Below, piece by piece: positions 1 to 9,000 of a stretch of 33,092 nt of DNA; position 1 is the stretch's first letter; each line of letters opens with the position of its first letter. The notes under the pieces are model-generated. The model was not told the origin of the DNA. It did no database searches and worked only from the letters and a program-made list of their open reading frames with translations. The stretch is from Candidatus Acinetobacter avistercoris (GTDB lineage Bacteria; Pseudomonadota; Gammaproteobacteria; Pseudomonadales; Moraxellaceae), in assembly GCA_018883945.1 (NCBI GenBank), contig JAHLFF010000268.1:1-33092 (forward strand), in the 5' to 3' direction. Both the position numbers and the translations under genes were made by a program.

Positions 1-203
1 ATCTATAATGGAGTTTGCGCGTATCTTCCACTCTTTAACATTAGATTTAGTTTAGTCACTATTTGCTTCAGCTTTTAAACAGCTTTATAGGATTAAAAAG
101 AATATAAAAATAAACTCAAAGCGTGCTCGTCTAATGGAATTGTTCTGCTGCTAACCAAGAATAAATGTTAAAATTTAAGCAATAATTCCAATATCATTGC
201 ACC

Positions 204-1094
204 ATGCCAAACACCCAACTTACCGCTGTCCTGTTTATGGTTTTGTCCATGGTGGCCTATCAGATCAGCGCATCATTTGCCAAGCAACTGTTCGAAGTAC
301 TCGACCCTTTTACCGTTGTGACTTTAAGGCTATGTTTTGCCTCTATTTTAGTTGTATTGATGTTTCGTTCGTGGAGAATCTTCAAACGTTTACCACATTT
401 AAAATGGAAAAATTTGCTGTTTTATAGCGGCTCTGTGTGTTTGATGAATGTGTTGTTCTATGCTTCACTCGGCAAACTCCCGCAAGGTATTGCTGTTGGC
501 TTAGAGTTTTTAGGCCCACTCACCTTGGCATTACTTTCTATTCAATATAAAAGTGATTATATCTGGGTCATTTTGGCTATTTTTGGCGTCGGATTAATGG
601 TGCCATGGCAAGATGCCAATGCTGCAAACTTTTCATTTATTGGTGCTGCTATGGCGATTGGCGCAGGTGTCTGCTGGGCAGCTTATATTTATTTTGGTCA
701 AAAAGTGGTTCGACAAAATATTGGGATGCACGCACTCAGTATTGCTATTGTGCTTTCCGCTCTCGTATTATTGCCGATCAGTGCAGTCCATAATCCAACA
801 GCATTGATCAAATTTGAATACTGGCCGCAAGCGCTTTTGATTGCTTTATTGGCAACAGCCATCCCTTATGCATTAGATTTATTGGCCTTAAAAAGCTTAT
901 CCAAAATGAGCTATGGCACTCTTTCGAGTCTGTCACCCGCGCTTGGGGCTCTGGCAGGTTGGTTGCTCCTTAAAGAGCAGATCAGCTTGCTTCAAGGGGT
1001 TGCCTTACTTTGTATTATGGTCGCATCGGTCGGCGTAACCTTTAGAGCCAGCAGACGATCAGACTCAACTCTAGCAACGACAGATGAATCATAA
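204..1094 (+). CDS. rhtA: RhtA-like EamA/DMT family amino-acid exporter
   Basis: A 296-residue inner-membrane protein of about ten hydrophobic helices in two EamA repeats. It resembles E. coli RhtA, the threonine/homoserine exporter, along its length: ASFAKQLF near residue 25, GIAVGLEFLGPL near residue 100, GAGVCWAAYI near residue 153 and TAIPYALDLLAL near residue 220. Export of homoserine or threonine is inferred from family membership, since substrates of EamA proteins vary. The start at 204 gives full-length homology but has no strong Shine-Dalgarno sequence. The gene stands alone: 203 bases of gene-free AT-rich DNA precede it and a strong terminator follows. The family call is firm; the substrate is not. 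Confidence 0.85.
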   Translation: MPNTQLTAVLFMVLSMVAYQISASFAKQLFEVLDPFTVVTLRLCFASILVVLMFRSWRIFKRLPHLKWKNLLFYSGSVCLMNVLFYASLGKLPQGIAVGLEFLGPLTLALLSIQYKSDYIWVILAIFGVGLMVPWQDANAANFSFIGAAMAIGAGVCWAAYIYFGQKVVRQNIGMHALSIAIVLSALVLLPISAVHNPTALIKFEYWPQALLIALLATAIPYALDLLALKSLSKMSYGTLSSLSPALGALAGWLLLKEQISLLQGVALLCIMVASVGVTFRASRRSDSTLATTDES

Positions 1095-1108
1095 AAATAA
1101 AAGATTAA

Positions 1109-1134
1109 AAAAAGATGGCTTGAGCCATCTTTTT
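1109..1134. terminator. Rho-independent terminator after the EamA exporter
   Basis: A perfect 12-bp stem (1109-1120 with 1123-1134) has a 2-base loop and an A/T run on each side, so it can serve both the exporter (+) and the convergent hemerythrin gene (-). Confidence 0.9.
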
Positions 1135-1163
1135 TATTGCATTAACTTAAACCCGATTGCCGT

Positions 1164-1622
1164 TTAGACTAGACTGTCTTTTTCAATCTTTTTATATTTG
1201 CTGTATTCACTTTGATATTTTTTTGCCAAAGACAACTTTTCTTTATCTTCTAATATTTTTCCTGCTTGTTGAAAAAAGCCATGTTCCTCTTCTTTCAGAT
1301 GATGATGTACCGTTTCCGATAGTTTTTTAGCGATCGCTAACCAGCCCGGGTTACTAAATTCAGTTTCGGTCAATTGCTCAAGCAATTCATCCATTTCATG
1401 ATGTTCAGCCAGCGCATGACGACTAATGTTTAAACCTGAATCTGTCATCATCAAAGGAATATAAAAATAACGATCTTCTGCCACGGCATGCGCAAAAAGT
1501 TCATTTTTTAATTGATCAAACAGCTCACGACGTTCTGGCGTATCCCCTGAGGTTGTCACTAACTTTTCAGCCAAATCACGTTGTATCTCATGACTTTCTC
1601 TTAACGCTTCAAAAATATTCAT
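1164..1622 (-). CDS. Hemerythrin domain-containing protein
   Basis: A 152-residue soluble all-helical protein. Conserved metal-ligand candidates of the hemerythrin HHE family are visible: His11, His45 with Glu49, His74/His75 with Glu76, and His106-108 followed by Glu111-113 and His114. Proteins of this type carry a di-iron site and bind oxygen or handle iron and nitrosative stress; which of these applies here cannot be told. A good Shine-Dalgarno (AAAGGA) lies before the ATG. The C-terminal 30 residues are lysine-rich and probably outside the metal fold. It lies co-directionally after the TSUP permease with a 191-base gap, so it probably has its own promoter. Confidence 0.85.
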   Translation of the reverse strand: MNIFEALRESHEIQRDLAEKLVTTSGDTPERRELFDQLKNELFAHAVAEDRYFYIPLMMTDSGLNISRHALAEHHEMDELLEQLTETEFSNPGWLAIAKKLSETVHHHLKEEEHGFFQQAGKILEDKEKLSLAKKYQSEYSKYKKIEKDSLV

Positions 1623-1813
1623 CTGTTTTCCTTTCTTTTAAGATCTGTTATATGACGATTCTTTTGACGAACAATAGGAATAAACTAAAGGACACATGAT
1701 TTAAAATGCAGCAATAATGATCTGTGTGTAGCCCAATCTTAAGAAATCTAGCGCCAACAACACAGAGCAATCATGCTGCAATTTGTATGAATAAGTTTAA
1801 TGTTGAGAATGAG

Positions 1814-2581
1814 TTACATTAAAAACATCTGATAAGCCAGACGACAAATCAGAATGCTCACCAAAATCAAAAATAAAATTCGAATAAAACCACTGCCATA
1901 TTTAAGCGCCATTTTCACGCCCACCAATGAACCAAACACATTGGCGACAGCCATCATCAAGCCCAAAGCAAACAACACATTACCAGTCGGGACAAAGAAA
2001 CTTAGCGCTGCAAAGTTGGTCATAAAATTGCCAATTTTAGACAAGGCAGAGGCATGTAAAAAATCAACTTTAAGATAACGAATAAAATAGAAAATGAAGA
2101 AGCTGCCTGTACCAGGTCCAAATATCCCGTCATAGAATCCAATCGCCAAACCACCAAGCCCTGCTAAAATCAGCATTTTCCGACTCAGTTTCTGCTGAAA
2201 ATGCACCTGACCAAATTGTTTTTTCATGAAGGTATATAACGCAATCACGATCAACATGAACAACACAAAAGGTCGCATTATTTCTTGCGGTATCATCGAA
2301 ACACAAGCTGCGCCTGCAAATGAGCTTATAAATGCGGTGACGGCGATCACCGCCAATAGCTTCCACTCTAATTTAACTTTTCGCATATACGTATATGCGG
2401 CTGAAGCTGTACCAAAAATAGATGCCAGCTTATTGGTTCCAAAAATCGTCGCAGTAGAATATTGCGGTAATGCACCCAGAAGTGCAGGCGTTTGAATCAA
2501 ACCTCCACCACCAACCGCCGCGTCAATTGCACCTGCAAAAAATGCAAAAAAGATGAGGCTGACAATAATTTCAACTTCCAT
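1814..2581 (-). CDS. TSUP (TauE/SafE) family sulfite exporter-like permease
   Basis: A 255-residue polytopic membrane protein with about eight hydrophobic segments. The N-terminal glycine-rich motif AAVGGGGLIQTP (about residues 21-32) and the second-repeat motif GFYDGIFGPGTGSFF (about residues 148-162) are hallmarks of the TauE/SafE (TSUP) family, which moves organic or inorganic sulfur anions or other small anions. Substrate and direction are unknown. The chosen ATG follows AGGTGA at a suitable distance. It lies 115 bases after truB on the same strand; no sulfur-metabolism gene is nearby to indicate the substrate. Confidence 0.87.
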   Translation of the reverse strand: MEVEIIVSLIFFAFFAGAIDAAVGGGGLIQTPALLGALPQYSTATIFGTNKLASIFGTASAAYTYMRKVKLEWKLLAVIAVTAFISSFAGAACVSMIPQEIMRPFVLFMLIVIALYTFMKKQFGQVHFQQKLSRKMLILAGLGGLAIGFYDGIFGPGTGSFFIFYFIRYLKVDFLHASALSKIGNFMTNFAALSFFVPTGNVLFALGLMMAVANVFGSLVGVKMALKYGSGFIRILFLILVSILICRLAYQMFLM

Positions 2582-2696
2582 ACTTTAGACTCACCTGATT
2601 TGTCGTTCTTTTTTCAATTTAGTGGTTTATTTAATTGGTGGTTTATTCTGGTAATGCGTTATTCGATTACTTGTATTCGAGCAAAGGTTTATTCTG

Positions 2697-3602
2697 TTAG
2701 AGGTTTAATACACGTTTTGGCACTAAACGTTTTTTATCGGTAATTTCAGCCAAACCTAAACATTTTTCACCATCAAACACTAAGACTTGTGCTTCTTCTG
2801 CATGTTCAATATTACTTTCCATACCACGACTGAAAAACTCTGCTCTGCCTTCAGGTGCTTGTACTTTGGGAAAATGATCCACTGGTGCATAAGCAGGTAA
2901 CAGTAAATTTTCACGCTCTTGCTCAGTCAGCGTTTCCAAATATTCAATGGTATATTCAGGTATAAGATCGAAATGTCCTGTTTGAATACGATGTAAATAA
3001 GTTAAGTGGCCATAAGTGCCGAATGCTTTGGCAATGTCTTCACCCACAACACGAATATACGTCCCTTTTGAACAGGTAATATCTAAAGTAATGCTGTTTT
3101 CAGTAAAGGATAAAAGCTCAATGGCATATAAATGAATCGGACGTGCTTCACGTTCAATTTCAATCCCTTTACGCGCCAACTCATATAAAGGACGCCCTTC
3201 TTTCTTAAGCGCAGAATACATCGGTGGAATTTGAGTACCTTCACCCAAAAATTGGCGAATCACTTTTTGGATCGAAGCATCGCTAAGTTCAGGCACCTTA
3301 GCCTCTAACAAGACTTCACCTTCAACATCGCCCGTAGTCGTGCTGTGACCCAATTGAATGGTCGTTTGATAACGCTTATTGGAATCTAATAAATAATGAG
3401 AGAATTTAGTGGCTTCGCCTAAGCAGATCGGCAATAAACCGGATGCCAACGGATCTAAAGCACCTGTATGACCGCCCTTTTCTGCACGATACAACCAACG
3501 TACTCTCTGTAATGCAGCATTCGAGCTAATCCCCAACGGTTTATTCAATAAAAATACGCCACTAATATGGCGACGCTTAATTCTTGGAGATTGTTGAGAC
3601 AT
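2697..3602 (-). CDS. truB: tRNA pseudouridine(55) synthase TruB
   Basis: A 301-residue enzyme that makes pseudouridine 55 in the T-loop of tRNAs. The catalytic motif [16 protein letters not shown] is present with Asp50 as nucleophile. Also visible are the N-terminal motif [14 protein letters not shown] and the middle motif [16 protein letters not shown]; the C-terminal part matches the PUA-like end. The ATG at 3602 has only a weak Shine-Dalgarno. In many gammaproteobacteria truB directly follows infB and rbfA. Here those two are about 27 kb away on the same strand, so truB has been uncoupled and is followed instead by a TSUP permease gene. Confidence 0.96.
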   Translation of the reverse strand: MSQQSPRIKRRHISGVFLLNKPLGISSNAALQRVRWLYRAEKGGHTGALDPLASGLLPICLGEATKFSHYLLDSNKRYQTTIQLGHSTTTGDVEGEVLLEAKVPELSDASIQKVIRQFLGEGTQIPPMYSALKKEGRPLYELARKGIEIEREARPIHLYAIELLSFTENSITLDITCSKGTYIRVVGEDIAKAFGTYGHLTYLHRIQTGHFDLIPEYTIEYLETLTEQERENLLLPAYAPVDHFPKVQAPEGRAEFFSRGMESNIEHAEEAQVLVFDGEKCLGLAEITDKKRLVPKRVLNL

Positions 3603-3746
3603 ACAGTAAATTTCATCAAAATTTGATAACGCTATCTTATCAAATCCAGTAATTAAGTTTTACAAATTTAAGTTTTGATTTTGTTTTGAGTATGGCAAAT
3701 TAGCAACTCATTACAACAATAATGCAATTATTTCAAAGGATTTGAA

Positions 3747-4784
3747 ATGCAACAAAATCAAAAGAAACGATTGATTATTTTTTCTGTATTTATTATTGCC
3801 GCGATTATTGCTTTCATCTTTTGGTTGAAACCAACCGCTTTTAATTCATCTAAGCAAGCACAACCTGCTGAACAACAACTGAATCCCTTAGAAACGAGTA
3901 CAGCCACAGTTCAAGCCAATGCTCAAGGTCAGCTTTTCTCCAGTGCCAGTCAGCAAGATATTCAAATCAATTGCCAGCTGAAAATAGATGCCTCAAATCG
4001 TTTAATTGTGAACGAAGCGACTAAAAACTGTTTCGAATTTTTTATGACTCAATACGGTGAAAAAGAAATTCAACAGATTAAGATTGATTTCGTCACCTAT
4101 GCAACGGCTACTTATACCGAACCGCTACTGTCTCAACTTACCGATTTATGGTCGCGTTATATGCAGTATCGTGAGCAAATTGGTCGCCTTGATGCACCAA
4201 ACATCGACAAAGAACAAGCGAGTTATTACAAAGCAATTTTTAATAATATAAAAAATCTGCGCAAAAAATTCTTTTCTGACTATGAAAGTGAAGGATTATT
4301 TGGTGTGGAAGATACGTATAACGATTATACCCTTGCGCGAATGAGCGTGATGGAAAATAAAAAACTCTCTGAAGCGGAAAAAGCTCAGAAACTTCAAGCT
4401 TTATTTGAAGACTTACCTGAGGATTGGAAAGAAAACCTCAAGCAACTTTCACAGCTGGAAGATTTAAAAAAACTCACCGCTGAGATTAAAGCGCGTGGCG
4501 GTAGTCGTGAAGAAATCCGTCAAATGCGTTTGAATTTGGTCGGACCTGAAGCCACCCAACGCTTAGAAAATCTAGATGGTCAGCGAAGCAATTGGAAAAC
4601 TCGTGTAGATGGCTACCTTCAAAATCGTGACAGCATTTTAAAAAGCAATATGAGTGACAGTGCCAAACAAACGGCGATACAACAATTACGCAATCAAAAC
4701 TTTAATAATCAACAAGAGCAATTGCGTCTGGAAACTTTTGAATCTGTATATGACAAAGGAGGAAAGCTCCCTTATGGCGATTAA
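3747..4784 (+). CDS. lifO: Lipase-specific foldase (lipase secretion chaperone)
   Basis: A 345-residue steric chaperone, anchored in the inner membrane, that folds the secreted lipase in the periplasm before type II secretion. Residues 8-27 form one N-terminal membrane anchor, followed by a Gln/Ala-rich linker (about 35-65) and a long helical, charged domain. The family motif R-x-x-F-D-Y-F-L-S-A-x-G-E appears in divergent form at about 93-105 (K-N-C-F-E-F-F-M-T-Q-Y-G-E), with conservative changes at Arg, Asp and Tyr. AAAGGA precedes the ATG. The gene ends 114 bases before lipA with no terminator between, so the two are probably co-transcribed. Chaperone before lipase is the order known from Acinetobacter and the reverse of Pseudomonas and Burkholderia. 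Confidence 0.92.
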   Translation: MQQNQKKRLIIFSVFIIAAIIAFIFWLKPTAFNSSKQAQPAEQQLNPLETSTATVQANAQGQLFSSASQQDIQINCQLKIDASNRLIVNEATKNCFEFFMTQYGEKEIQQIKIDFVTYATATYTEPLLSQLTDLWSRYMQYREQIGRLDAPNIDKEQASYYKAIFNNIKNLRKKFFSDYESEGLFGVEDTYNDYTLARMSVMENKKLSEAEKAQKLQALFEDLPEDWKENLKQLSQLEDLKKLTAEIKARGGSREEIRQMRLNLVGPEATQRLENLDGQRSNWKTRVDGYLQNRDSILKSNMSDSAKQTAIQQLRNQNFNNQQEQLRLETFESVYDKGGKLPYGD

Positions 4785-4898
4785 CTTAATCGCAGCGGGT
4801 CATCAATATTCGACATGGATATGTTCAGAATATAAATCGGATGATTATTTAAAACAGCGAATCATCATCACCGAACAACAAAAATGAGAGCACTTAAA

Positions 4899-5882
4899 AT
4901 GAAATGGAACGTCAAACCAATCATATTTACCTTGTTATCATGTGGCTTCATTACGTCCACATCCTTCACACATGCGGGAAATACCAGTCAAATTAAGGAG
5001 CGATTTGTTACTTCTACATATGCCAAAACCAAATATCCATTGGTATTTGCACACGGAATGGGCGGCTGGATTCGAGCTGGCATTGATGAATTGGGCGTAG
5101 ATTATTGGTATCAAATTTTGCCTGATATTGCACGTAATGGCGGCAATGTATGGGCAACACGTGTCTCACCTTTCAACTCTTCTGAAGTTAGAGGTGAACA
5201 ACTTTTACAACAAGTCGATGAAATTATCGCACTCACCGGCCAACCGAAAGTAAATCTACTGGGACACAGTCACGGTGGTCATAGCATCGCCTATGTAAGC
5301 AACGTCGCTCCTGAAAAAGTAGCGTCCTCTACCGCAATTGCCAGCCCCCTAAAAGGCTCTAAAGTCGCCGATTTAATTATTTCCGTTCAGAATAGTCCAC
5401 TCGAGAAACCCTTGGTTGATGTGGTTAATTTTGCGTCCAAAATGCTGGTCTGGGCACAAGGTCTCGATCCAAATAGCTTCCCCCATGACTCACTCAGCGC
5501 GGGTAAAAGTTTAAGTTTACAGGGTTCTGCCAAATTCCAAGCTCAATATCCACTGGGTATGCCAAAAACTGCATGTGGCGAAGGCCTTGCGACTGAAAAA
5601 GGTATTCGTTTCTACTCATTTGGTGGCACGGGAACAGTGACCAATGTACTTGATCCAGATATGCTCTTAGGGGTTACAGCTAAACTGACTGATCCTAAAG
5701 GCGATAATGATGGCTTGGTCTCACGTTGTAGTGCCAAATATGGCAAGACCATTCGTGACAACTACAACTGGAACCATTTAGATGCAATTAATCAGTTCTT
5801 TGGTTTAACCGCCATTCTTGCTCCAGATCCAGTTTCAGTCTATCGCCAACATGCGAACCGATTAAAACTTCAAGGCCTGTAA
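4899..5882 (+). CDS. lipA: Secreted triacylglycerol lipase (foldase-dependent family I), copy 1
   Basis: A 327-residue alpha/beta hydrolase. The start at 4899 is preferred over the in-frame ATG at 4884 because it follows GAGAG at a suitable distance and gives a clean Sec signal peptide ending near THAG (residue 27). Features are the oxyanion segment VFAHGMGG (49-56), nucleophile elbow GHSHGG with Ser124, acid in GDNDGLVS near 270 and His in NHLD near 293. Two Cys (TACGEG and VSRCSAK) fit the disulfide of family I lipases. It is an odd member: the elbow is followed by HSIAY rather than the PTARY of its paralogue downstream. It presumably depends on the upstream foldase and type II secretion (family knowledge). 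Confidence 0.93.
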   Translation: MKWNVKPIIFTLLSCGFITSTSFTHAGNTSQIKERFVTSTYAKTKYPLVFAHGMGGWIRAGIDELGVDYWYQILPDIARNGGNVWATRVSPFNSSEVRGEQLLQQVDEIIALTGQPKVNLLGHSHGGHSIAYVSNVAPEKVASSTAIASPLKGSKVADLIISVQNSPLEKPLVDVVNFASKMLVWAQGLDPNSFPHDSLSAGKSLSLQGSAKFQAQYPLGMPKTACGEGLATEKGIRFYSFGGTGTVTNVLDPDMLLGVTAKLTDPKGDNDGLVSRCSAKYGKTIRDNYNWNHLDAINQFFGLTAILAPDPVSVYRQHANRLKLQGL

Positions 5883-5915
5883 GCCATTTCATTAAAACGC
5901 TCAATTCAACATATC

Positions 5916-5948
5916 GGATATTACTCTGATGAGTGATATCCTTTTTTT
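5916..5948 (+). terminator. Terminator after lipA
   Basis: An 11-bp stem (5916-5926 with 5931-5941, one non-Watson-Crick T/G pair) with a 4-base loop is followed by seven T. It separates the foldase-lipase unit from the downstream genes. Confidence 0.85.
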
Positions 5949-6161
5949 AGGATTTATTCATATGCAATTAAAACCAAAAGATAAGCTCTTGTTTTAACTA
6001 TTTAATATTCACATGACTTGATACTGGTTGTTTTAGAGATGCTTAAAGCCCTACCATCGTTAAACCGCTGGTCGCTTAATGCAGCAAGCATAAAATGGTG
6101 ACGATATAATCAATTTAGCACTAGATTGTGCAAGAAACATAAGAATAAATAAGGACTTTTT

Positions 6162-6371
6162 ATGGAAACCACACTGTTCTGGCCTGCTTTAATTTCAAGC
6201 TTCAGGTCTATTGATGCAAAGACTTCGGCTCCATCTAAAAAAGTAGATGCTCAATGTGAGCAATCAAACTTATCTAAAATCCAATATTTCTTAGTTTTCA
6301 GTTATGGCTTGACTGAATCTTCGCGTTTTATTGCTAAAAGCTTGAGTTTAGCTTGGCATCAAAATGTATAA
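6162..6371 (+). CDS. Small hypothetical protein between the two lipase genes
   Basis: A 69-residue ORF not assigned to any family. The ATG is preceded by AAGGA at a good distance, and a perfect TATAAT hexamer lies at 6105-6110, so the gene looks expressible. The first part contains WPALISSF; the middle is polar with one Cys (QCEQS); the C-terminal third (FLVFSYGLTESSRF) is hydrophobic and could lie along a membrane. There is no signal peptide or clear transmembrane span. It sits in the 715 bases between two paralogous lipase genes, so it may belong to the duplicated unit or be an unrelated insertion. Coding status rests on the ribosome binding site and a plausible protein composition only. 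Confidence 0.5.
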   Translation: METTLFWPALISSFRSIDAKTSAPSKKVDAQCEQSNLSKIQYFLVFSYGLTESSRFIAKSLSLAWHQNV

Positions 6372-6597
6372 ACACACTTTATAAATAAATCTTTATTAAG
6401 CACAAGCAATTGAAAAATAGTTTCTTTTAAAATATTTCTGACAATATGTAAGCTTTATTTTTAATTTATTTCTTTTTACTCAACCATTTTTTATTAATGG
6501 CCTCATTCTTCTCAATGATCGATTTTTATATATAACCCATAGGAGATCTAAAAAAACTGATTCATTCCATAAAACAATAAATGTGAGAATTTCATTC

Positions 6598-7557
6598 ATG
6601 GAAATAAAACTTTTAAATTTAGCCGTTGGATTAAGTCTTTTGTTAGCAATATCCAATAGTAATGCTCAAGTTCTTGAAGTCAAAGGGAAAGCGAACAGTG
6701 ATTATGCGCAAACAAAATATCCCTTACTTTTTGTGCATGGCATGTTTGGTTTTAGCAAATTAGGCACACCTGAGTTTGGCATGGATTATTGGTATCAGAT
6801 TTTGCCAGATCTCAAACGTAATGGCGCTCGTCCTTTTGCAGCACAACTGTCCCCACTCAACTCAACGGAAGTCAGAGGTGAACAATTACTCCAAGATATT
6901 GACGATGTCCTTGCGCTCACAGGACAAGATAAAATCAATTTAATCGGCCATAGTCATGGTGGCCCAACAGCACGCTATATTTCAGGCGTTGCACCAGAAA
7001 AAGTTGCATCTATCACCACTGTCGGTGGTTCAAACTTTGGTTCTCCAATCGCCGATTTTGTACAAGGCGCTAAGCCATTAAATACAGTTTTTGCAGCGAT
7101 TGTAGATTATATGATTTCACCGATTATCAGTTTCAGTCAATTACGTAGTAATTTACCGAGTGATTTCAAAGCATCCATCCACGATCTAACGTATAACGGC
7201 AGCCAAGCTTTTAATGCCAAATTCCCTTTAGGTTTACCTACTGAAGAATGTGGAAGTGGACCTGATTCTGCGGATGGGATTTCATTCTACTCATGGACAG
7301 GAACAGCAATCACCACCAATATTCTTGATCCAGACACAACGCTCACTGCTGCAGGATTCATTGCGTTTAATGGTCAAAAAAATGATGGTTTAGTCAGTCA
7401 GTGTAGTAGTAAGTTTGGTAAAACTATTCGTGACGACTACAAACTCAATCACTTTGATGAAGTTAACCAAGTGCTAGGATTAAAAAGCTGGACAGCACCA
7501 GATCCTGTTTCCTTATATCGCCAACATGCGAACCGCTTAAAGCTTGAAGGTTTATAA
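6598..7557 (+). CDS. Secreted triacylglycerol lipase (foldase-dependent family I), copy 2
   Basis: A 319-residue paralogue of the lipase at 4899-5882, closely similar across the whole length and nearly identical at the C-terminus (YRQHANRLKL). The start at 6598 is preferred to the in-frame GTG at 6583 because it leaves a short signal peptide ending SNAQ (about residue 24). Shown: LLFVHGMFG (oxyanion loop, about 43-51), GHSHGGPTARY with nucleophile Ser119, Asp in KNDGLVS (about 262), His in LNHFD (about 284), and two Cys in matching places. The elbow is the standard family I form, unlike copy 1. No second foldase gene is next to it, so it probably shares the upstream foldase. A terminator follows directly. 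Confidence 0.93.
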   Translation: MEIKLLNLAVGLSLLLAISNSNAQVLEVKGKANSDYAQTKYPLLFVHGMFGFSKLGTPEFGMDYWYQILPDLKRNGARPFAAQLSPLNSTEVRGEQLLQDIDDVLALTGQDKINLIGHSHGGPTARYISGVAPEKVASITTVGGSNFGSPIADFVQGAKPLNTVFAAIVDYMISPIISFSQLRSNLPSDFKASIHDLTYNGSQAFNAKFPLGLPTEECGSGPDSADGISFYSWTGTAITTNILDPDTTLTAAGFIAFNGQKNDGLVSQCSSKFGKTIRDDYKLNHFDEVNQVLGLKSWTAPDPVSLYRQHANRLKLEGL

Positions 7558-7574
7558 CTTTAAATTTTAGAATA

Positions 7575-7602
7575 AAAAAATGCGCCTAAGGGCGCATTTT
7601 TT
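7575..7602. terminator. Bidirectional terminator between lipase 2 and rplS
   Basis: A perfect 12-bp stem (7575-7586 with 7591-7602), loop TAAG, GC-rich centre (TGCGCC) and A/T runs on both sides. It can end both the lipase transcript (+) and the rpsP-rplS operon (-). Confidence 0.93.
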
Positions 7603-7634
7603 AACTCAAGATAAAACTTAACTTTAGCCTAAAC

Positions 7635-8012
7635 TTAAGAAGCTTTAACTTTACGAGCTGGTAACTTTTCACGGATACGTGCAGCTTTACCAGACAATTC
7701 GCGTAGGTAATAAAGTTTCGCACGGCGAACAGCACCACGACGTTTAACTTCAACTTTAGCTACGATTGGAGAATGTGTTTGGAAAACACGTTCAACACCG
7801 ATACCGCTAGAAATTTTACGTACTGTGAATGCAGAGTTCAAGCCACGGTTTTTAATCGCGATTACAACACCTTCAAAAGCCTGAAGACGTTCACGATCGC
7901 CCTCTTTAACTTTTACAGAAACAATTACAGTATCACCTGGTGCAAATGAAGGTAGATCTGTTCTTAATTGTGCATTTTCAACAGCTTGTACTAAAGGATG
8001 CTTACCGCTCAT
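7635..8012 (-). CDS. rplS: 50S ribosomal protein L19
   Basis: A 125-residue ribosomal protein located at the 30S-50S interface. L19 signatures visible are [47 protein letters not shown], and [17 protein letters not shown] near the end. The start is set at 8012 rather than the longer in-frame ORF start at 8054 because GGAG lies just upstream and the protein then begins MSGKHPLVQ, as L19 proteins do. It is the last gene of the rpsP-rimM-trmD-rplS operon, after a 211-base spacer. Confidence 0.97.
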   Translation of the reverse strand: MSGKHPLVQAVENAQLRTDLPSFAPGDTVIVSVKVKEGDRERLQAFEGVVIAIKNRGLNSAFTVRKISSGIGVERVFQTHSPIVAKVEVKRRGAVRRAKLYYLRELSGKAARIREKLPARKVKAS

Positions 8013-8198
8013 GGGGTATCTCCGATATGTGCGAGTCAGAAGAGGTCTGATCATCGCTGGGTATAGAGGCTAAAGCGCATAGACCCGATTATCTTTCTCT
8101 TTATCGTTGACCATCTCAAACAATAAAGAGCCTATTTAAAGAATACTCAAAATCAAATTTAAGTATTTGCTTGAAGCTAAACTTCTCGCTTTACGCTC

Positions 8199-8223
8199 GG
8201 ATAAAGTAATATTTTACTTATCC
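8199..8223 (-). other. Hairpin directly after the trmD stop codon
   Basis: An inverted repeat of about 10 bp (GGATAAAGTAA with TTACTTATCC, one bulged A, loop of about four) begins next to the trmD stop. It has no long T run on the minus strand, so it looks more like an mRNA-processing or 3'-end protecting element than a full terminator. It lies in the 211-base trmD-rplS spacer, which could allow L19 to be expressed differently from TrmD. The function is inferred. Confidence 0.5.
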
Positions 8224-8958
8224 TCACTGATCTTTTAGCCATTTTTTTTGCTGCTTGGTCAGTTCGACTTGTTCCACCAACTCTGGGCGGCGCTCAAGTG
8301 TACGCTGATAGCGTTGCAAAAACCGCCATTTTTCAATATTTGCATGATGCCCAGATTTTAACACCTCAGGCACATCCAAACCTTCAAAATGATCTGGCTT
8401 GGTATATTGTGGGCAATCTAAAAGACCATCCACAAATGAGTCTTGTACGTGTGATTGCTCATCAGACATGACATTCGGAAGTCTCCGAATAATACTGTCC
8501 AATAAAACCATCGCAGGAAGCTCCCCACCCGATAAAACATAATCACCAATTGACCATTCCTGATCAATATAAGTCTGGATCAAACGTTCATCGACACCTT
8601 CATAACGACCACACAGTACAATTAATCCATCATATTCGACAAAATTTTGTACCGCAGTTTCATTTAAGGTTTTCCCTTGCGGTGACATATACACCACAGG
8701 AACCTGAACACATCCCGCTTGCGAAGCAAGCTCTTTGGCATGTTTAATTGCTTGAGACAAAGGCTCAGCCATCATTACCATGCCTGGACCACCACCAAAT
8801 GGACGTTCGTCCACTCTTTTGTAGTTACCCGTTGCAAAGTCGCGCGGATTAATACAAGTGACTTGTATCAAATCACGTTTTGCTGCACGCCCGCTAATAC
8901 CGTAGGCTGTAATCGCTTCAAACATTTCAGGAAAAAGCGTAATCACTGCAAAAAACAT
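8224..8958 (-). CDS. trmD: tRNA (guanine(37)-N1)-methyltransferase TrmD
   Basis: A 244-residue SPOUT-class enzyme that methylates G37 next to the anticodon with S-adenosylmethionine, preventing +1 frameshifting. The start [13 protein letters not shown] is typical. The motif [12 protein letters not shown] (about 53-64), the knot segment [13 protein letters not shown], the binding loop [15 protein letters not shown] (about 136-150) and the conserved [14 protein letters not shown] with its catalytic Asp are all present. GAGGA precedes the ATG. It is the third gene of the rpsP operon, 42 bases after rimM. Confidence 0.97.
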   Translation of the reverse strand: MFFAVITLFPEMFEAITAYGISGRAAKRDLIQVTCINPRDFATGNYKRVDERPFGGGPGMVMMAEPLSQAIKHAKELASQAGCVQVPVVYMSPQGKTLNETAVQNFVEYDGLIVLCGRYEGVDERLIQTYIDQEWSIGDYVLSGGELPAMVLLDSIIRRLPNVMSDEQSHVQDSFVDGLLDCPQYTKPDHFEGLDVPEVLKSGHHANIEKWRFLQRYQRTLERRPELVEQVELTKQQKKWLKDQ

Positions 8959-9000
8959 CGCAGATTCCTCTATTTTCCGAATGCGTTCATCCTTTAAGGA

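Noticed and set aside
4654..4887. 77-codon frame overlapping the end of lifO
   Set aside because: Most of it overlaps lifO in another frame, and it lacks a ribosome binding site.
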